Of a stretch of DNA of 64,000 bases, positions 1 through 8,452 are shown piece by piece; the first letter of the stretch is position 1, and every line of letters starts with the position of its first letter. Source of the DNA: CAVVIH01 sp963748295 (GTDB lineage: Bacteria; Acidobacteriota; Vicinamibacteria; Vicinamibacterales; 2-12-FULL-66-21); NCBI GenBank assembly GCA_963748295.1, contig CAVVIH010000008.1, positions 186,001 to 250,000 on the forward strand, in the 5' to 3' direction. The translations under genes and the position numbers were made by a program. A model generated the notes under the pieces. It ran no database searches. It was not told the DNA's origin and saw only the letters and a program-made list of their open reading frames with translations.

Positions 1-35
1 CGACGGGAACGTCGTCCACCCGCGGCTGGCCGGGA

Positions 36-41
36 CATAAT
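36..41 (+). promoter_or_regulatory. Candidate -10 element (CATAAT) for the FHA gene
   Basis: CATAAT ends eight bases before the ATG at 50, which would put the transcript start at or next to the start codon (leaderless). No Shine-Dalgarno-like sequence lies between. The same arrangement recurs at several other genes here. No -35 was identified. Confidence 0.4.
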
Positions 42-49
42 ACGAACGA

Positions 50-349
50 ATGTGGCTCCTCAGAACCCCTGACGACGCACCGTCCCCTTTTTCGTTTCGG
101 ATTCCTCCCGGCAAAATGAAAACGATCGGACGCGCCCCGAATGCGGACTTCATCGTGGATGCGACGCTCGTCTCGCGCCTGCACTGCCGGCTGAGCGCCG
201 GCGCCACCGAGCTCCAGGTCGAGGACCTCGAGAGCACGAACGGCACCTACGTCAACGGCGAACGCGTCGAGCGCGCCGCGCTGAAGAGCGGCGACAGGCT
301 GGGTGTCGGCGAGGTCGAGTTCCTGATCTCGCGAGCCTCGGAAAGCTGA
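50..349 (+). CDS. Small FHA-domain protein
   Basis: The 99-residue protein is essentially one forkhead-associated domain, a phosphothreonine-binding module. The hallmarks are visible in order: GRAP near residue 28, SRLH near 42-45, and NGTYVNG near 64-70. There is no signal peptide, membrane segment or second domain, so it is probably a cytoplasmic adaptor that recognises a target phosphorylated by a Ser/Thr kinase. The window encodes an active-looking kinase at 49994 and a kinase-like protein at 3135, but no partner is adjacent. There is no SD; a -10-like CATAAT sits just upstream, consistent with leaderless expression. The family is clear; the binding partner is unknown. Confidence 0.85.
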   Translation: MWLLRTPDDAPSPFSFRIPPGKMKTIGRAPNADFIVDATLVSRLHCRLSAGATELQVEDLESTNGTYVNGERVERAALKSGDRLGVGEVEFLISRASES

Positions 350-355
350 CGCCGG

Positions 356-994
356 TTACTGCAGGAACGGATTCGTCCGCTTTTCCTCGCCGATGGTCGT
401 CGGCTCGCCGTGCCCTGAGTGAACCACCGTGTCGTCGGCAAACCTGAACAGCACTTCGCGGATCGAGCGAAGCAGCGTGTTCAGATCGCCGCCCGGCAGA
501 TCGGTCCGGCCGATCGAACCGGCGAACAACGTGTCGCCGACGAACAGGGTTCGCTCCGGTGAATCGACCCGGCCAATCGCCAGGCACACGCCTCCGGGGC
601 AATGGCCCGGCGTGTGATGCACCCACGCGGCGTAGCGGCCGAACCGCAGCGGTCCTTCGCCCTCGTAGAACGAATCCACCGGCGGCTGCGGATCGACGTG
701 AAACCCGAACGCCAGCCCCTGCTGCACGACCGCGCGATACAGAAAGTCGTCGTCGGCGTGCAGCCAGACCGGAACGCCCAGCGCCGCCTTCGCGCGTCCG
801 ACACCGGTGATGTGATCCATGTGCGCGTGGGTCAGGAGGATGTGCTTGATCGCAAGGCGATGATTCTCCGCCGCCGTCAACAGGAGATCGACGTCGTCGC
901 CCGGATCGATGATGACGCCTTCGCGAGTTTCCTCGCAGCCGACGACGAAGCCGTTCTTCATGAACGGCGGAACCGCCCTGGTTTCTAAGATCAT
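356..994 (-). CDS. Metallo-beta-lactamase fold hydrolase, glyoxalase II-like
   Basis: This 212-residue MBL-fold hydrolase carries the full binuclear metal set: the THAHMDH motif with H56, H58, D60 and H61, then H131 (PGH), D154 (VGDTLF) and H195 (GHGEPT). The short length and TGHGEPT-like C-terminus resemble the YcbL type of hydroxyacylglutathione hydrolase-like proteins rather than the longer classical GloB. The expected reaction is hydrolysis of a thioester such as S-lactoylglutathione or a related thiol conjugate, in the cytoplasm. It converges with the FHA gene (6-bp gap) and diverges from the phosphatidyltransferase gene. Fold and metal site are certain; the substrate is not. Confidence 0.85.
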   Translation of the reverse strand: MILETRAVPPFMKNGFVVGCEETREGVIIDPGDDVDLLLTAAENHRLAIKHILLTHAHMDHITGVGRAKAALGVPVWLHADDDFLYRAVVQQGLAFGFHVDPQPPVDSFYEGEGPLRFGRYAAWVHHTPGHCPGGVCLAIGRVDSPERTLFVGDTLFAGSIGRTDLPGGDLNTLLRSIREVLFRFADDTVVHSGHGEPTTIGEEKRTNPFLQ

Positions 995-1062
995 TGAGGT
1001 TTTCAGGCCATTTGAGCCCGGTTCAGGCCCTCTTACGCCTTACCTGGTAGAGGAAACCGAAC

Positions 1063-1791
1063 ATGGCCAACGCTCGTGAAATTCGTATCCATACCAGCAT
1101 ACTTGCATCAATCGAGAAGCGGTGTCTCATCTGGATGGCGCACCGGATTCCGCGGCGCGTCAATTCGGACCATCTGACGGCGCTGGGCGCGGTGGCGTTG
1201 CTGGCCGCCGGATTCTGCTACGCCATGGCGCCGGCGCATTCGTGGGCGCTGATTGCCGGCGTGCTGCTGCTGGCGGTCAACTGGTTCGGCGACAGTCTCG
1301 ATGGCACGCTGGCGAGAGTGCGCCACCACGAGCGGCCGCGGTACGGGTTCTACCTCGATCACGTGCTCGATGCGCTCGGCATGCTCTTCGTCATCGGCGG
1401 GCTGGCGCTGGGCGGCTACATGAGCCTGCCGATCGCGGCAGGGTTTCTCGTCGCCTACTACCTGCTGAATATCGAAATCGCGCTTGCGACGCACACCGTC
1501 GGCACGTTCCGCATCTGGTACTGGAAGTTCGGCCCGACCGAAATGCGCATCCTGCTCGCCATTGGCACGCTGCAGCTGTTCAGGTCCGTTGACGTGGGCA
1601 TCCTCGGTTCACGGTATCTGCTGTTCGACGTCGGCGGCGCCGTCGCCATTGCCGCGCTGTTCCTCACATTCGTGACGTCGAGCGTAATCAATGCGCGGCT
1701 GCTCTATCGTACGGAACCGCTGCCACCGGCGACACCGGACGACAAGGCAGCCATCCGGTTTGCGGCACTCAAGCTCGGAACACGCGGATGA
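1063..1791 (+). CDS. CDP-alcohol phosphatidyltransferase family membrane protein
   Basis: A 242-residue integral membrane protein with about five to six hydrophobic segments. It has the CDP-alcohol phosphotransferase signature: D77, D80-G81, A84-R85, G95, D99 and D103. The spacing between the AR pair and G95 is nine residues, at the long end for the family. These enzymes join a CDP-linked lipid or alcohol to an alcohol acceptor, as in phospholipid or inositol-lipid synthesis. The sequence does not show which head group is used. The start is supported by GAGGA eight bases upstream of the ATG. The next gene begins 15 bp downstream. Confidence 0.85.
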   Translation: MANAREIRIHTSILASIEKRCLIWMAHRIPRRVNSDHLTALGAVALLAAGFCYAMAPAHSWALIAGVLLLAVNWFGDSLDGTLARVRHHERPRYGFYLDHVLDALGMLFVIGGLALGGYMSLPIAAGFLVAYYLLNIEIALATHTVGTFRIWYWKFGPTEMRILLAIGTLQLFRSVDVGILGSRYLLFDVGGAVAIAALFLTFVTSSVINARLLYRTEPLPPATPDDKAAIRFAALKLGTRG

Positions 1792-1797
1792 TAAGAT
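1792..1797 (+). promoter_or_regulatory. Candidate -10 element (TAAGAT) for the receiver gene
   Basis: TAAGAT overlaps the end region of the preceding gene and lies nine bases before the ATG at 1807, so a transcript from it would be leaderless or nearly so. Weak evidence taken alone. Confidence 0.3.
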
Positions 1798-1806
1798 CGT
1801 CCGGAA

Positions 1807-2172
1807 ATGGTTCTGGCCGCTGTCGACGACTTTCTGTTCCGGTCGAAGATCCGCACCACCGCGAAGCAGGCGGGCGTGGACCTGACCTTCGTCCGTTCCG
1901 CCGCTGACGTTCTCGAAGAGGCGCGCGCAAAGAAACCGACGCTGGTCATCTTCGATCTAAACACCGACAAGGGCGACCCCGTCTCGACGATCGCGGCGAT
2001 GAAGCAGGATCCGGCGCTGGCCGGCATCAGCACGCTCGCGTTCGTCTCCCACGTGCACGCGGGGCTCATCCAGGCCGCGAGGGCGGCCGGGGCGGACGCG
2101 GTCATGCCGCGATCGGCGTTCGCCAGTCAGCTCGCCGAAATTCTGCTCGCCGACAGGACCCCGAAGCCTTGA
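1807..2172 (+). CDS. Stand-alone receiver (CheY-like) domain protein
   Basis: A 121-residue single receiver-like domain. It keeps an acidic pair at D7/D8, the presumed phosphoacceptor D50 (in VIFDLN) and a Ser at 81 in the switch position. The conserved lysine after strand 5 is replaced by R102 (MPRS), so phosphorylation chemistry may be altered. There is no output domain. Its last codons overlap the TTG start of the following dehydratase by 4 bp, implying co-translation, though a functional link is not obvious. It may be a diffusible response regulator or a degenerate regulatory domain. Confidence 0.75.
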   Translation: MVLAAVDDFLFRSKIRTTAKQAGVDLTFVRSAADVLEEARAKKPTLVIFDLNTDKGDPVSTIAAMKQDPALAGISTLAFVSHVHAGLIQAARAAGADAVMPRSAFASQLAEILLADRTPKP

Positions 2173-3590
2173 TCGCGCTCGCCGACATACGGGACGCGGC
2201 GCAGCGTATTCGCGGCCGCGTCCTGAGGACGCCGCTGCGCCGGTCCGCGTGGTTGAGCGATCTCGCCGGCTGCGAAGTCCTGCTGAAGCTCGAAGTGCTT
2301 CAGCCGACGTTCTCGTTCAAGGTCCGCGGCGCCGCCAACGCGATCGCCCGGGTCGATCCCGGCGCCGGGCCTCTCGTCACCGCCTCCGCAGGGAATCACG
2401 GACGGGCACTCGCCTTCGCCGCCGCGGCCCGAGGCATTCCACTCACGGTTTATGCGCCCGAGAACGCGCCCCGGACAAAGCTCGACGCAATCCGGGCGCT
2501 CGGCGCGGATCTGCGCCTGTGCGCGGATTACGACGATGCGGAGCGATGCGCGAAGGAACACGGACGACGCGGCGATGCGACCTACATCTCACCGTACAGC
2601 CATGACGACATCGTCGCGGGTGCCGGAACGACGGCGCTCGAGATCCTGGAGGAGCGCGGCGACGTCGCGCGAATCGTCGTGCCGATCGGCGGCGGCGGAT
2701 TGATCAGCGGAATTGCCATCGCCGCCGCGGGCCTGGACCCTCAGGTCCGCGTGATCGGCGTGGAAGCGGAAGCGTCGCAGCCCTTCACCCAGGGCCGCGC
2801 CGCCGGCAGGATCGTCGAGATCGACGTCCAGCCGACCCTTGCGGACGGCCTGAGCGGAAACCTCGATCCCGAAACGATCACGTTCGACATCGTGCAGCGG
2901 CTCGTACCTGAGATCGCGGTGGTGAGCGAACCCGAGATCCGCGACGCGATGCGTGGCATCGTGCAGCGCGAGCACCTCATCGCCGAAGGCGCCGCTGCCG
3001 TGGGCATCGCCGCCGTCGCGGCAGGAAAGATCAAGCCGAATGGCCGGCCGCTGGCCGTCGTGCTGTCAGGCGCGAACGTCGACGTCGACGTGCTGAAATC
3101 GATTCTTCGTGCGCACGTAGCCTCACATCGAAACTCACCACATACACCGCCGCGCAGCGAGCGACAATGCGCCGGCGAAAAGAAGCACGGCAATCCAGGC
3201 CGGCCCGCCGCGATCCTCCTCGAGCTGAATCAATTCTCCCGCGGTGTTATCCCCGGATCGCACGTCGAGGACGGCCGCGATGCTTCGCAATTCGGCCGAG
3301 AACGAGGCCGCGCTCTGATAGCGGGTGTCGAGCCCTTTCGCGAGCGCGTGCATGACGATGGCGTCGACCTCGACGGGCAGCGACGGATTCACCTCGGAGG
3401 GCCGCACCGGGGTCGCGCTGATGACGTTCAGGACGGGCGAGCCTGGCGCCGCGACCGCGAACGGCGAACGCCCGGTCAGCATTTCATAGAGGATCACGCC
3501 CAGGGAAAACAGATCGCTGCGGGCGTCGATGCCGCTGCCGAGTGCCTGTTCCGGCGAGAGATAGGGCGCGACGGCGGCCGCCTGGGGTGA
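2169..3590 (+). CDS. Threonine/serine dehydratase-like PLP enzyme with probable read-through tail
   Basis: Residues 1 to about 317 form a fold-type II PLP enzyme like threonine ammonia-lyase: the Schiff-base lysine is K51 in FSFKVRG, SAGNHG binds substrate, and the phosphate loop reads PIGGGGLISG. The reaction would be deamination of L-threonine or L-serine, or a related racemisation. Homology should end near 3120, after the LSGANVDVD segment. Beyond it the frame stays open for about 150 low-complexity codons lying antisense to the kinase-like gene. A TAG at 3118-3120 in the neighbouring frame suggests that one base is wrong there and that the true protein is about 320 residues. The start is TTG, overlapping the receiver gene by 4 bp. 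There is no ACT domain, so it is more TdcB- than IlvA-like. Confidence 0.75.
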   Translation: MIALADIRDAAQRIRGRVLRTPLRRSAWLSDLAGCEVLLKLEVLQPTFSFKVRGAANAIARVDPGAGPLVTASAGNHGRALAFAAAARGIPLTVYAPENAPRTKLDAIRALGADLRLCADYDDAERCAKEHGRRGDATYISPYSHDDIVAGAGTTALEILEERGDVARIVVPIGGGGLISGIAIAAAGLDPQVRVIGVEAEASQPFTQGRAAGRIVEIDVQPTLADGLSGNLDPETITFDIVQRLVPEIAVVSEPEIRDAMRGIVQREHLIAEGAAAVGIAAVAAGKIKPNGRPLAVVLSGANVDVDVLKSILRAHVASHRNSPHTPPRSERQCAGEKKHGNPGRPAAILLELNQFSRGVIPGSHVEDGRDASQFGRERGRALIAGVEPFRERVHDDGVDLDGQRRIHLGGPHRGRADDVQDGRAWRRDRERRTPGQHFIEDHAQGKQIAAGVDAAAECLFRREIGRDGGRLG

Positions 3591-4112
3591 CAGCCGATCG
3601 TGCGAGGCTGCCGCGGCCACGCGCGCGGCGCCCCCTCGCGTCCAGGGCGCGAGCCCGAAGTCCAGGATCCTCGCGCTCCCCTTCGCCGTCACCATGATCG
3701 TCTCGGGCCGCAGGTCGCCGTGCACGATGTCGCGCGCGTGAGCGTCCGCAAGCGCGTCGGCGATCTGAATCGCGATCTCCAGCGCGCGGCGCGAGTTGAT
3801 CGGACGTCCGTCGATCTCCTGCCGCAGCGTGATGCCGGACACGAACTCGTAGGCCAGGTACGAGCGGCCGCCCTCTTCAGCGGCTTCGAACAGCGTCGCC
3901 ACGTTCGGATGCGACAACGTCGTGGCGTCGCGAATGGCGGCTCGGAAGCGCTCGTCGAGCGCGAGGCTGCGCGCCGCGTGCTCCGGCAGGATCTTCAGCG
4001 CGACGGTGCGCCCGACCTTGGTGTCCCGCGCGCGGTACACCTCGCCAAGCCCGCCGGCGCCGATGCGTTCGAGCAGGTTGTAGTGCGCGATCGATTCGGT
4101 CAGCGCGTTCAT
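3135..4112 (-). CDS. Protein-kinase-fold protein, probable pseudokinase with C-terminal membrane anchor
   Basis: A 325-residue Hanks-type kinase fold with a glycine loop (IGAGGLGEVY), the ATP lysine K40 and an intact DFG at 151-153. Several catalytic positions differ from the canon: the helix-C glutamate position is A59, the HRD motif is HGD (131-133), the following lysine is R135, and the magnesium-binding asparagine is T138. A single hydrophobic helix (WIAVLLFAGALSL) lies at the extreme C-terminus. Together these suggest a membrane-tethered pseudokinase or a very weak kinase that may act as a scaffold. Its ATG overlaps the stop of the (frame-corrected) upstream-numbered SDR gene by 4 bp, so the SDR is probably translated next from the same transcript region or is coupled to it. 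Confidence 0.8.
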   Translation of the reverse strand: MNALTESIAHYNLLERIGAGGLGEVYRARDTKVGRTVALKILPEHAARSLALDERFRAAIRDATTLSHPNVATLFEAAEEGGRSYLAYEFVSGITLRQEIDGRPINSRRALEIAIQIADALADAHARDIVHGDLRPETIMVTAKGSARILDFGLAPWTRGGAARVAAAASHDRLSPQAAAVAPYLSPEQALGSGIDARSDLFSLGVILYEMLTGRSPFAVAAPGSPVLNVISATPVRPSEVNPSLPVEVDAIVMHALAKGLDTRYQSAASFSAELRSIAAVLDVRSGDNTAGELIQLEEDRGGPAWIAVLLFAGALSLAARRCMW

Positions 4113-4833
4113 TTTTGCGGCCGGGACGGCCGCAGCTCGACGCGGCTCGGCAGGCTTCTCGACGGGAACGTCACCAGATGGACGACCAGATCGGCGACGT
4201 CGCCGGGGAGATCTTCCACGACGCTTCGCCGGACTCGCCGCGGCCCGCGAACCCGGTCGCCACCGACCCCGGCATGATGTAGCTCACGCGGATGTTGTCG
4301 TAGCGGACCTCCTGCATCAGCGCCTCGCTGAAGGCATTCAGCGCCGCCTTCGACGCGCAGTAAGCCGCCCCGCCGGCGAACGGATTCTTGCCCGCGAGGC
4401 TGCTGATGTTGATGATCCAGCCGCTGCCCCGGCGCTTGAGGTGTGGAATCGCCGCGTGCGAACAGTAGAAGACGCCGCTCAGATTCGTCTGAATCAGCGT
4501 GTCCCACGCCTCGACCGACATGTCCGCGACGTTGCCGAAGGTGCCGATGCCGGCATTGTTGATCAGGATGTCGAGCCCGCCGAATCGCCGGACCGTCTGA
4601 TCGATTGCTTCAGCGGCGTCGCGCGCACGGCCGACATCACCCGCGATCGTGATCACGTCGGCGGCGCCGCGCGCCGCTTCTCCGAGGCGCTTCGCCGCGC
4701 TCTCGAGGTGCGCCGGGTTCCTGCCGGTAATCGCCACCCGCGAGCCCCCGGCGACGAGCGCGGCCGCAATCGCGTAGCCGATTCCGCGCGAACCGCCCGT
4801 GACGATCGCCGCTCGGCCGTCCAGCTCGGACAT
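4109..4833 (-). CDS. Short-chain dehydrogenase/reductase (one-base frameshift near 4205)
   Basis: An SDR-family NAD(P)-dependent oxidoreductase. It shows the cofactor motif TGGSRGIG (12-19), NNAG, a catalytic Ser in NISS, and YCASK carrying the catalytic Tyr and Lys. The frame as given breaks about 12 residues after residue 205. Adding one C to a run of four Cs near 4205 restores a normal C-terminus (DVADLVVHLVTFPS) and a TGA that overlaps the kinase-like gene's ATG by 4 bp. That is strong evidence for a homopolymer error. Corrected length is about 241 residues, typical of the family. The substrate cannot be read from sequence. Confidence 0.85.
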
Positions 4834-4838
4834 GCCAT

Positions 4839-4844
4839 TAGAAT
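4839..4844 (+). promoter_or_regulatory. Candidate -10 element (TAGAAT) for the MDH-like gene
   Basis: TAGAAT ends eight bases before the TTG start at 4853, with no Shine-Dalgarno between. It overlaps the first bases of the divergent SDR gene region. It suggests a leaderless transcript. Confidence 0.35.
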
Positions 4845-4852
4845 AGGTAGCC

Positions 4853-5698
4853 TTGTCCTTTGTTGCAATCCTCGGGAGCGGCGCGCTCGGCGGCGCGGTC
4901 GCTCACGCGCTCGCGTTGCGTGAACGGGTCGACGAAGTGCGCCTGATCGACAACCAGCCATCGGTTGCGCGCGGCAAGGCGCTCGACATCCTGCAGTCCT
5001 CGCCGATCGACGGATTCAGCACACGGGTCACTTCGGCGGAATCGATCGACGCGGCCGCCGGCGCGGCGGTGATCGTCGTCGCCGACAACGCCGCCGACAA
5101 CGCCGAGTACGCCGGCGAAAGCGGATTGGCAGTCCTGCGGCGCATCGCCGCCGTCGAGGGACAGGCGCCGATCGTGTGCGCTGGCGCATCGCAGCGGCCG
5201 CTGATCGCCAAGGCAGTCACCGAACTGCGCGTGCGAACCAACCGCATCGTCGGATCCGCGCCGTTCGCGCTCGAGTCCGCGCTGCGCGCGCTCGCCGGTC
5301 TTGCGCTCGACGGCACCGGCACCGAGGTCGCGCTCCGCATCGTCGGCGTGCCGCCGCGTGACGCGGTGGTCGGGTGGGAAGAAGGCTCGGTCGGAGGACA
5401 GCCGCTGTCGGCGCTTCTGCCTGCGCACACGATTGCCGGACTGAGCGCGAGGATTCCCGGCCTGTGGCCGCCGGGACCCTTCGCGCTCGGCGCTGCGTGC
5501 GCGCGCGTCGTCGAAGCCCTCGCCGCGGGCTCGCGCCGGACTTATTCGTGTTTCGTCGCGATCGATGCCGGCCCGGTCAGGGCCGCGGTCGCCTCGATGC
5601 CGCTGCAGTTTCAGCCGGGAAGCGTGAAGCGCGTGATGGAGCCTGCGTTGACGCGCCTCGAACGGACGCGCCTCGAGAACGCGCTGGAGTGTAGCTAA
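4853..5698 (+). CDS. Degenerate lactate/malate dehydrogenase-family protein
   Basis: A 281-residue Rossmann protein beginning with GSGALGG (8-14) and built like lactate/malate dehydrogenase, with the aspartate after strand 2 (LIDN) that favours NAD. The catalytic His-Gly-Asp segment is replaced: the position reads VGVPPRD (164-170), so the proton-relay histidine is missing. The usual NPVD and LDxxR substrate-binding motifs are also not conserved. It is therefore unlikely to be a true malate dehydrogenase; a nucleotide-binding or sensory role, or a different dehydrogenase reaction, is possible. It starts with TTG after a -10-like element and converges with the sigma factor gene with a 4-bp overlap. 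Confidence 0.7.
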   Translation: MSFVAILGSGALGGAVAHALALRERVDEVRLIDNQPSVARGKALDILQSSPIDGFSTRVTSAESIDAAAGAAVIVVADNAADNAEYAGESGLAVLRRIAAVEGQAPIVCAGASQRPLIAKAVTELRVRTNRIVGSAPFALESALRALAGLALDGTGTEVALRIVGVPPRDAVVGWEEGSVGGQPLSALLPAHTIAGLSARIPGLWPPGPFALGAACARVVEALAAGSRRTYSCFVAIDAGPVRAAVASMPLQFQPGSVKRVMEPALTRLERTRLENALECS

Positions 5699-6318
5699 TT
5701 GACCGACGCTTCGCGGGCGTGAAGCATCACACCGCCCGCGAAGTCAGCAAGGTGCTGTCGAAGGATCAACCGTCCGCGATGCAGGCGCGACTTCAGCGTC
5801 TGCGGCTTCACGCGAAGCACCGCGCTCGCTTCCTCGGTCGAGAGTCCCTGGATGTCGCGCAGAATCACCGGCACGCGATAGACCGCGGGCAGCTCCTTCA
5901 GCGCATCCACCAGGCGCATCCGCATCTCGCCGCGAAGCACCTGATCGTCGGCGAGCGACGACCAGTCGGCGGGTTCCTGCGACGGGCGTTCCGGATTGTC
6001 GCCGGCCGCGTTGTCCGCCGGCTGCACCTCCGAGAGCCGCGCCATCCGGCCGCTCCGCAGCCGGGACATCGCGGTGTTGAAGGTGATGCGGTAGATCCAC
6101 GAAGACAGCGCGGCATCGCCGCGAAACGCGTCGATCTTCTTGTACACCTTCATCAAGACGTCCTGGGTGACCTCTTCGGCGTCTTCCCAGTTCTTCACGT
6201 AACGAAACGCAAGCTGCTGAATTCTCGGTCCGTATGTGGACGCCAGCTCGCCAACCGCCGAGCTGTCTCCCGCCTGCATGCGGCCGACGAGCTGGCGTTC
6301 AGAAGTTGTCTGACCCAT
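5695..6318 (-). CDS. ECF-type RNA polymerase sigma factor
   Basis: A 207-residue sigma-70 family ECF factor with region 2 (YVKNWEDAEEVTQDVLMKVY, DAFRG, LSSWIYRI) and region 4 (LPAVYRVPVILRDIQG, LSTEEASAVL, VKSRLHRGR-like). The two are joined by an Asp/Pro-rich linker. It directs RNA polymerase to a stress or envelope-type regulon. I chose the ATG at 6318 (MGQTT) rather than an upstream in-frame start, because homology begins there. No anti-sigma factor gene lies downstream: the next gene converges on it. Its regulator is therefore encoded elsewhere or absent. Confidence 0.88.
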   Translation of the reverse strand: MGQTTSERQLVGRMQAGDSSAVGELASTYGPRIQQLAFRYVKNWEDAEEVTQDVLMKVYKKIDAFRGDAALSSWIYRITFNTAMSRLRSGRMARLSEVQPADNAAGDNPERPSQEPADWSSLADDQVLRGEMRMRLVDALKELPAVYRVPVILRDIQGLSTEEASAVLRVKPQTLKSRLHRGRLILRQHLADFAGGVMLHAREASVN

Positions 6319-6477
6319 CTCTATTGGCCTCCGTATCCGACACAACACCATTCCCCCGCAGCTTATTCCAGACCATCGCACACGACCGTGTCGGAGCTGT
6401 GACGAGCTAAGTGATAGACAGCGAGAGAGTTGCCGAGGAAGGCCTGAGGGCCGGCGCTACCGAATGGGACTAAAGGA

Positions 6478-7179
6478 CTACGCGACGGGCAGGCGGAAGG
6501 CCTGCGCTACGGACGCCGATTGCACCGGCCTGCGCTCGAAGACGGCCGCAAAGGACGTCACGACTGCGCTTTCAACCTCATCCATTTGGACCGGGCGGCT
6601 CAGCAGAACCTCGAGCGACGTGACCCCTTTGTCCGCAATGCCACAGGGAACGATCAGGTCGAAATGGCCAAGGTTGGTGCCGACGTTGAACGCGAACCCA
6701 TGGCTCGTGATCCAGCGCGAGATGCGCACGCCGATGGCGGCGAGCTTGTTTTTTCCAGCCCAGACTCCGGTGAGCCCCTGAATGCGCTCCGTCGCAACGC
6801 CAAACCCCGCTGCAGCCTGAATCAGCGCTTCCTCCAAATCGCGAACGTACTTGTGCACGTCACAGCGGTCGGGCCGGAGATCGAGGATCGGATAGCCGAC
6901 GAGCTGACCTGGCCCGTGATAGGTGACGTCGCCGCCGCGGCCGGTCTCGAAGATCTCGACACCCTCTTCTTCCAGATCGGCCGGACTCGCGAGCACGTGC
7001 GAGCGATCGTTGCGCGCTTTGACGCCAAGTGTGATGACAGGCGGATGTTGCAGAAGCAGGAGCTGATCCGGAATGCTTCCGGCGCGGCGCTCCTCCACGA
7101 GGCGCTTCTGCAGATCGAGCGCCTCGGCGTAGGGCACGACGCCGAGCCGGCGTACGTGCAGCTCGCGGTCTACATCCAT
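6478..7179 (-). CDS. lipB: Octanoyltransferase LipB
   Basis: Lipoyl(octanoyl) transferase, 233 residues, which moves octanoate from acyl carrier protein to the lipoyl domains of 2-oxoacid dehydrogenases. Visible hallmarks are the RGGDVTYHGPGQLVGYP signature (81-97), the catalytic lysine K145 (KNKLAAIG) and the catalytic cysteine C179 in VPCGI. It is the last gene of the lpd-E1-E2 operon and overlaps the E2 stop by 10 bp, so lipoylation is co-expressed with its substrate. The C-terminal 15 or so residues look non-conserved. Confidence 0.95.
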   Translation of the reverse strand: MDVDRELHVRRLGVVPYAEALDLQKRLVEERRAGSIPDQLLLLQHPPVITLGVKARNDRSHVLASPADLEEEGVEIFETGRGGDVTYHGPGQLVGYPILDLRPDRCDVHKYVRDLEEALIQAAAGFGVATERIQGLTGVWAGKNKLAAIGVRISRWITSHGFAFNVGTNLGHFDLIVPCGIADKGVTSLEVLLSRPVQMDEVESAVVTSFAAVFERRPVQSASVAQAFRLPVA

Positions 7180-8434
7180 CCTTCTTCGAACTTCTCGAGC
7201 CGCTCCTTCACGAAGGACAGGAAGCGTCCCGCGTCCGCTCCATCAATCAATCGATGGTCGTAGCCGAGCGTAAGGTGGCACACCGGCCTGATCGCAATCG
7301 CGTCGTCGATGACGATGGGCCGCTTTTCGATGCCGCCAACGCCGAGAATCGCGACCTGGGGCTGGTTGATCAAAGGAAGGCCGTAGAGCGCGCCGAAGAT
7401 GCCGGGATTGGTGATCGTAAACGTGCCGGACTGGACTTCGTCCGGGTTCAGCTTCTTCGATCGGGCGCGCGCGCCGAGATCGTTGATCGCGCGGCTCAGC
7501 CCGAGCAGGTTCTTCTCGTCCGCGTTCCGGATCACCGGCACGATCAGCCCGTTGTCGAGCGCAACCGCGATGCCGAGATTGATGTCCTTCTTATAGATGA
7601 TGTTGTCGCCGTCGATCGACGCGTTGACCATCGGGAACTGCCGCAGCGCATCGACGATGACCTTGGCGATGAACGCGGTGTACGTCAGTTTCGCTCCCGC
7701 CGCCTCGTACTCGGCCTTGCGCTTGTCCCGCAGGGCGGCGACCCGCCCGAAGTTGACCTCGTACACCGAGTAGACGTGCGGCGAGGTCTGCGCGCTCAGC
7801 ACCATGTGCTCGGCGATCTTCTTGCGCATGATGCTCATCGGCACGATCTGCACGTTCTCGCCGGGGCGGAACGCCGGACCCGGCGCCGGCCGCGCCGCGG
7901 GTGCGCCCGGCGCCTGCCGGGCCACTCCCGATTCGATGTAGCCGAGGATGTCGTTCTTGGTAACGCGCCCGCTGATCCCGGTTCCCTGGATCTGGCGGAT
8001 GTCGACGTTGTGTTCCTGCGCGATGCGCCGGACGAGCGGCGAGGACTTCTGACGGCGCAGCTCCTCTTTCGAGAGCGTCTCCGCGTTCGCGCCGCGGCCG
8101 TTGCCGCTGGGAGCCGGCGCGGCGGCGGGCTGCGGAAGTTTCTGCGCCGGCGGGCTCGGATGCCGGCTTCGCGGCGAGGTGGAGCCGCCGCCTCGCCTGC
8201 GACGCCAATTACGGCAACGACGCTGTTGACCGGAACCGTCTCCCCTTCTTTGACCTTGATGTCCGTCAGCACGCCGGCGGCCGGCGATGGAATTTCGGCA
8301 TCGACCTTGTCGGTTGAAATCTCGAAGAGCGGCTCGTCGCGATCGACGGCATCGCCCAGCTTCTTGATCCACCTGACAATCGTCCCCTCGGCGATCGATT
8401 CGCCCATCTGGGGCATGACGACGTTGGTTGCCAT
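7170..8434 (-). CDS. 2-oxoacid dehydrogenase E2 acyltransferase (frameshift in linker)
   Basis: Dihydrolipoamide acyltransferase core of the complex. The N-terminal lipoyl domain has K43 in STDKVDAE as the lipoylation site. After an Ala/Pro-rich linker comes a peripheral-subunit-binding domain (SPLVRRIAQEH, GTGISGRVTKNDI), then the catalytic acyltransferase domain with the DHRLIDG motif near the C-terminus. The frame changes once in the linker, roughly 8160-8225, so the two halves lie in different frames. One corrected base gives about 421 residues, normal for a single-lipoyl E2. The exact site cannot be fixed because the linker is low-complexity. Pyruvate and branched-chain 2-oxoacids are both possible substrates. 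Confidence 0.88.
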
Positions 8435-8452
8435 ACTGATGAACTCCGGAAG

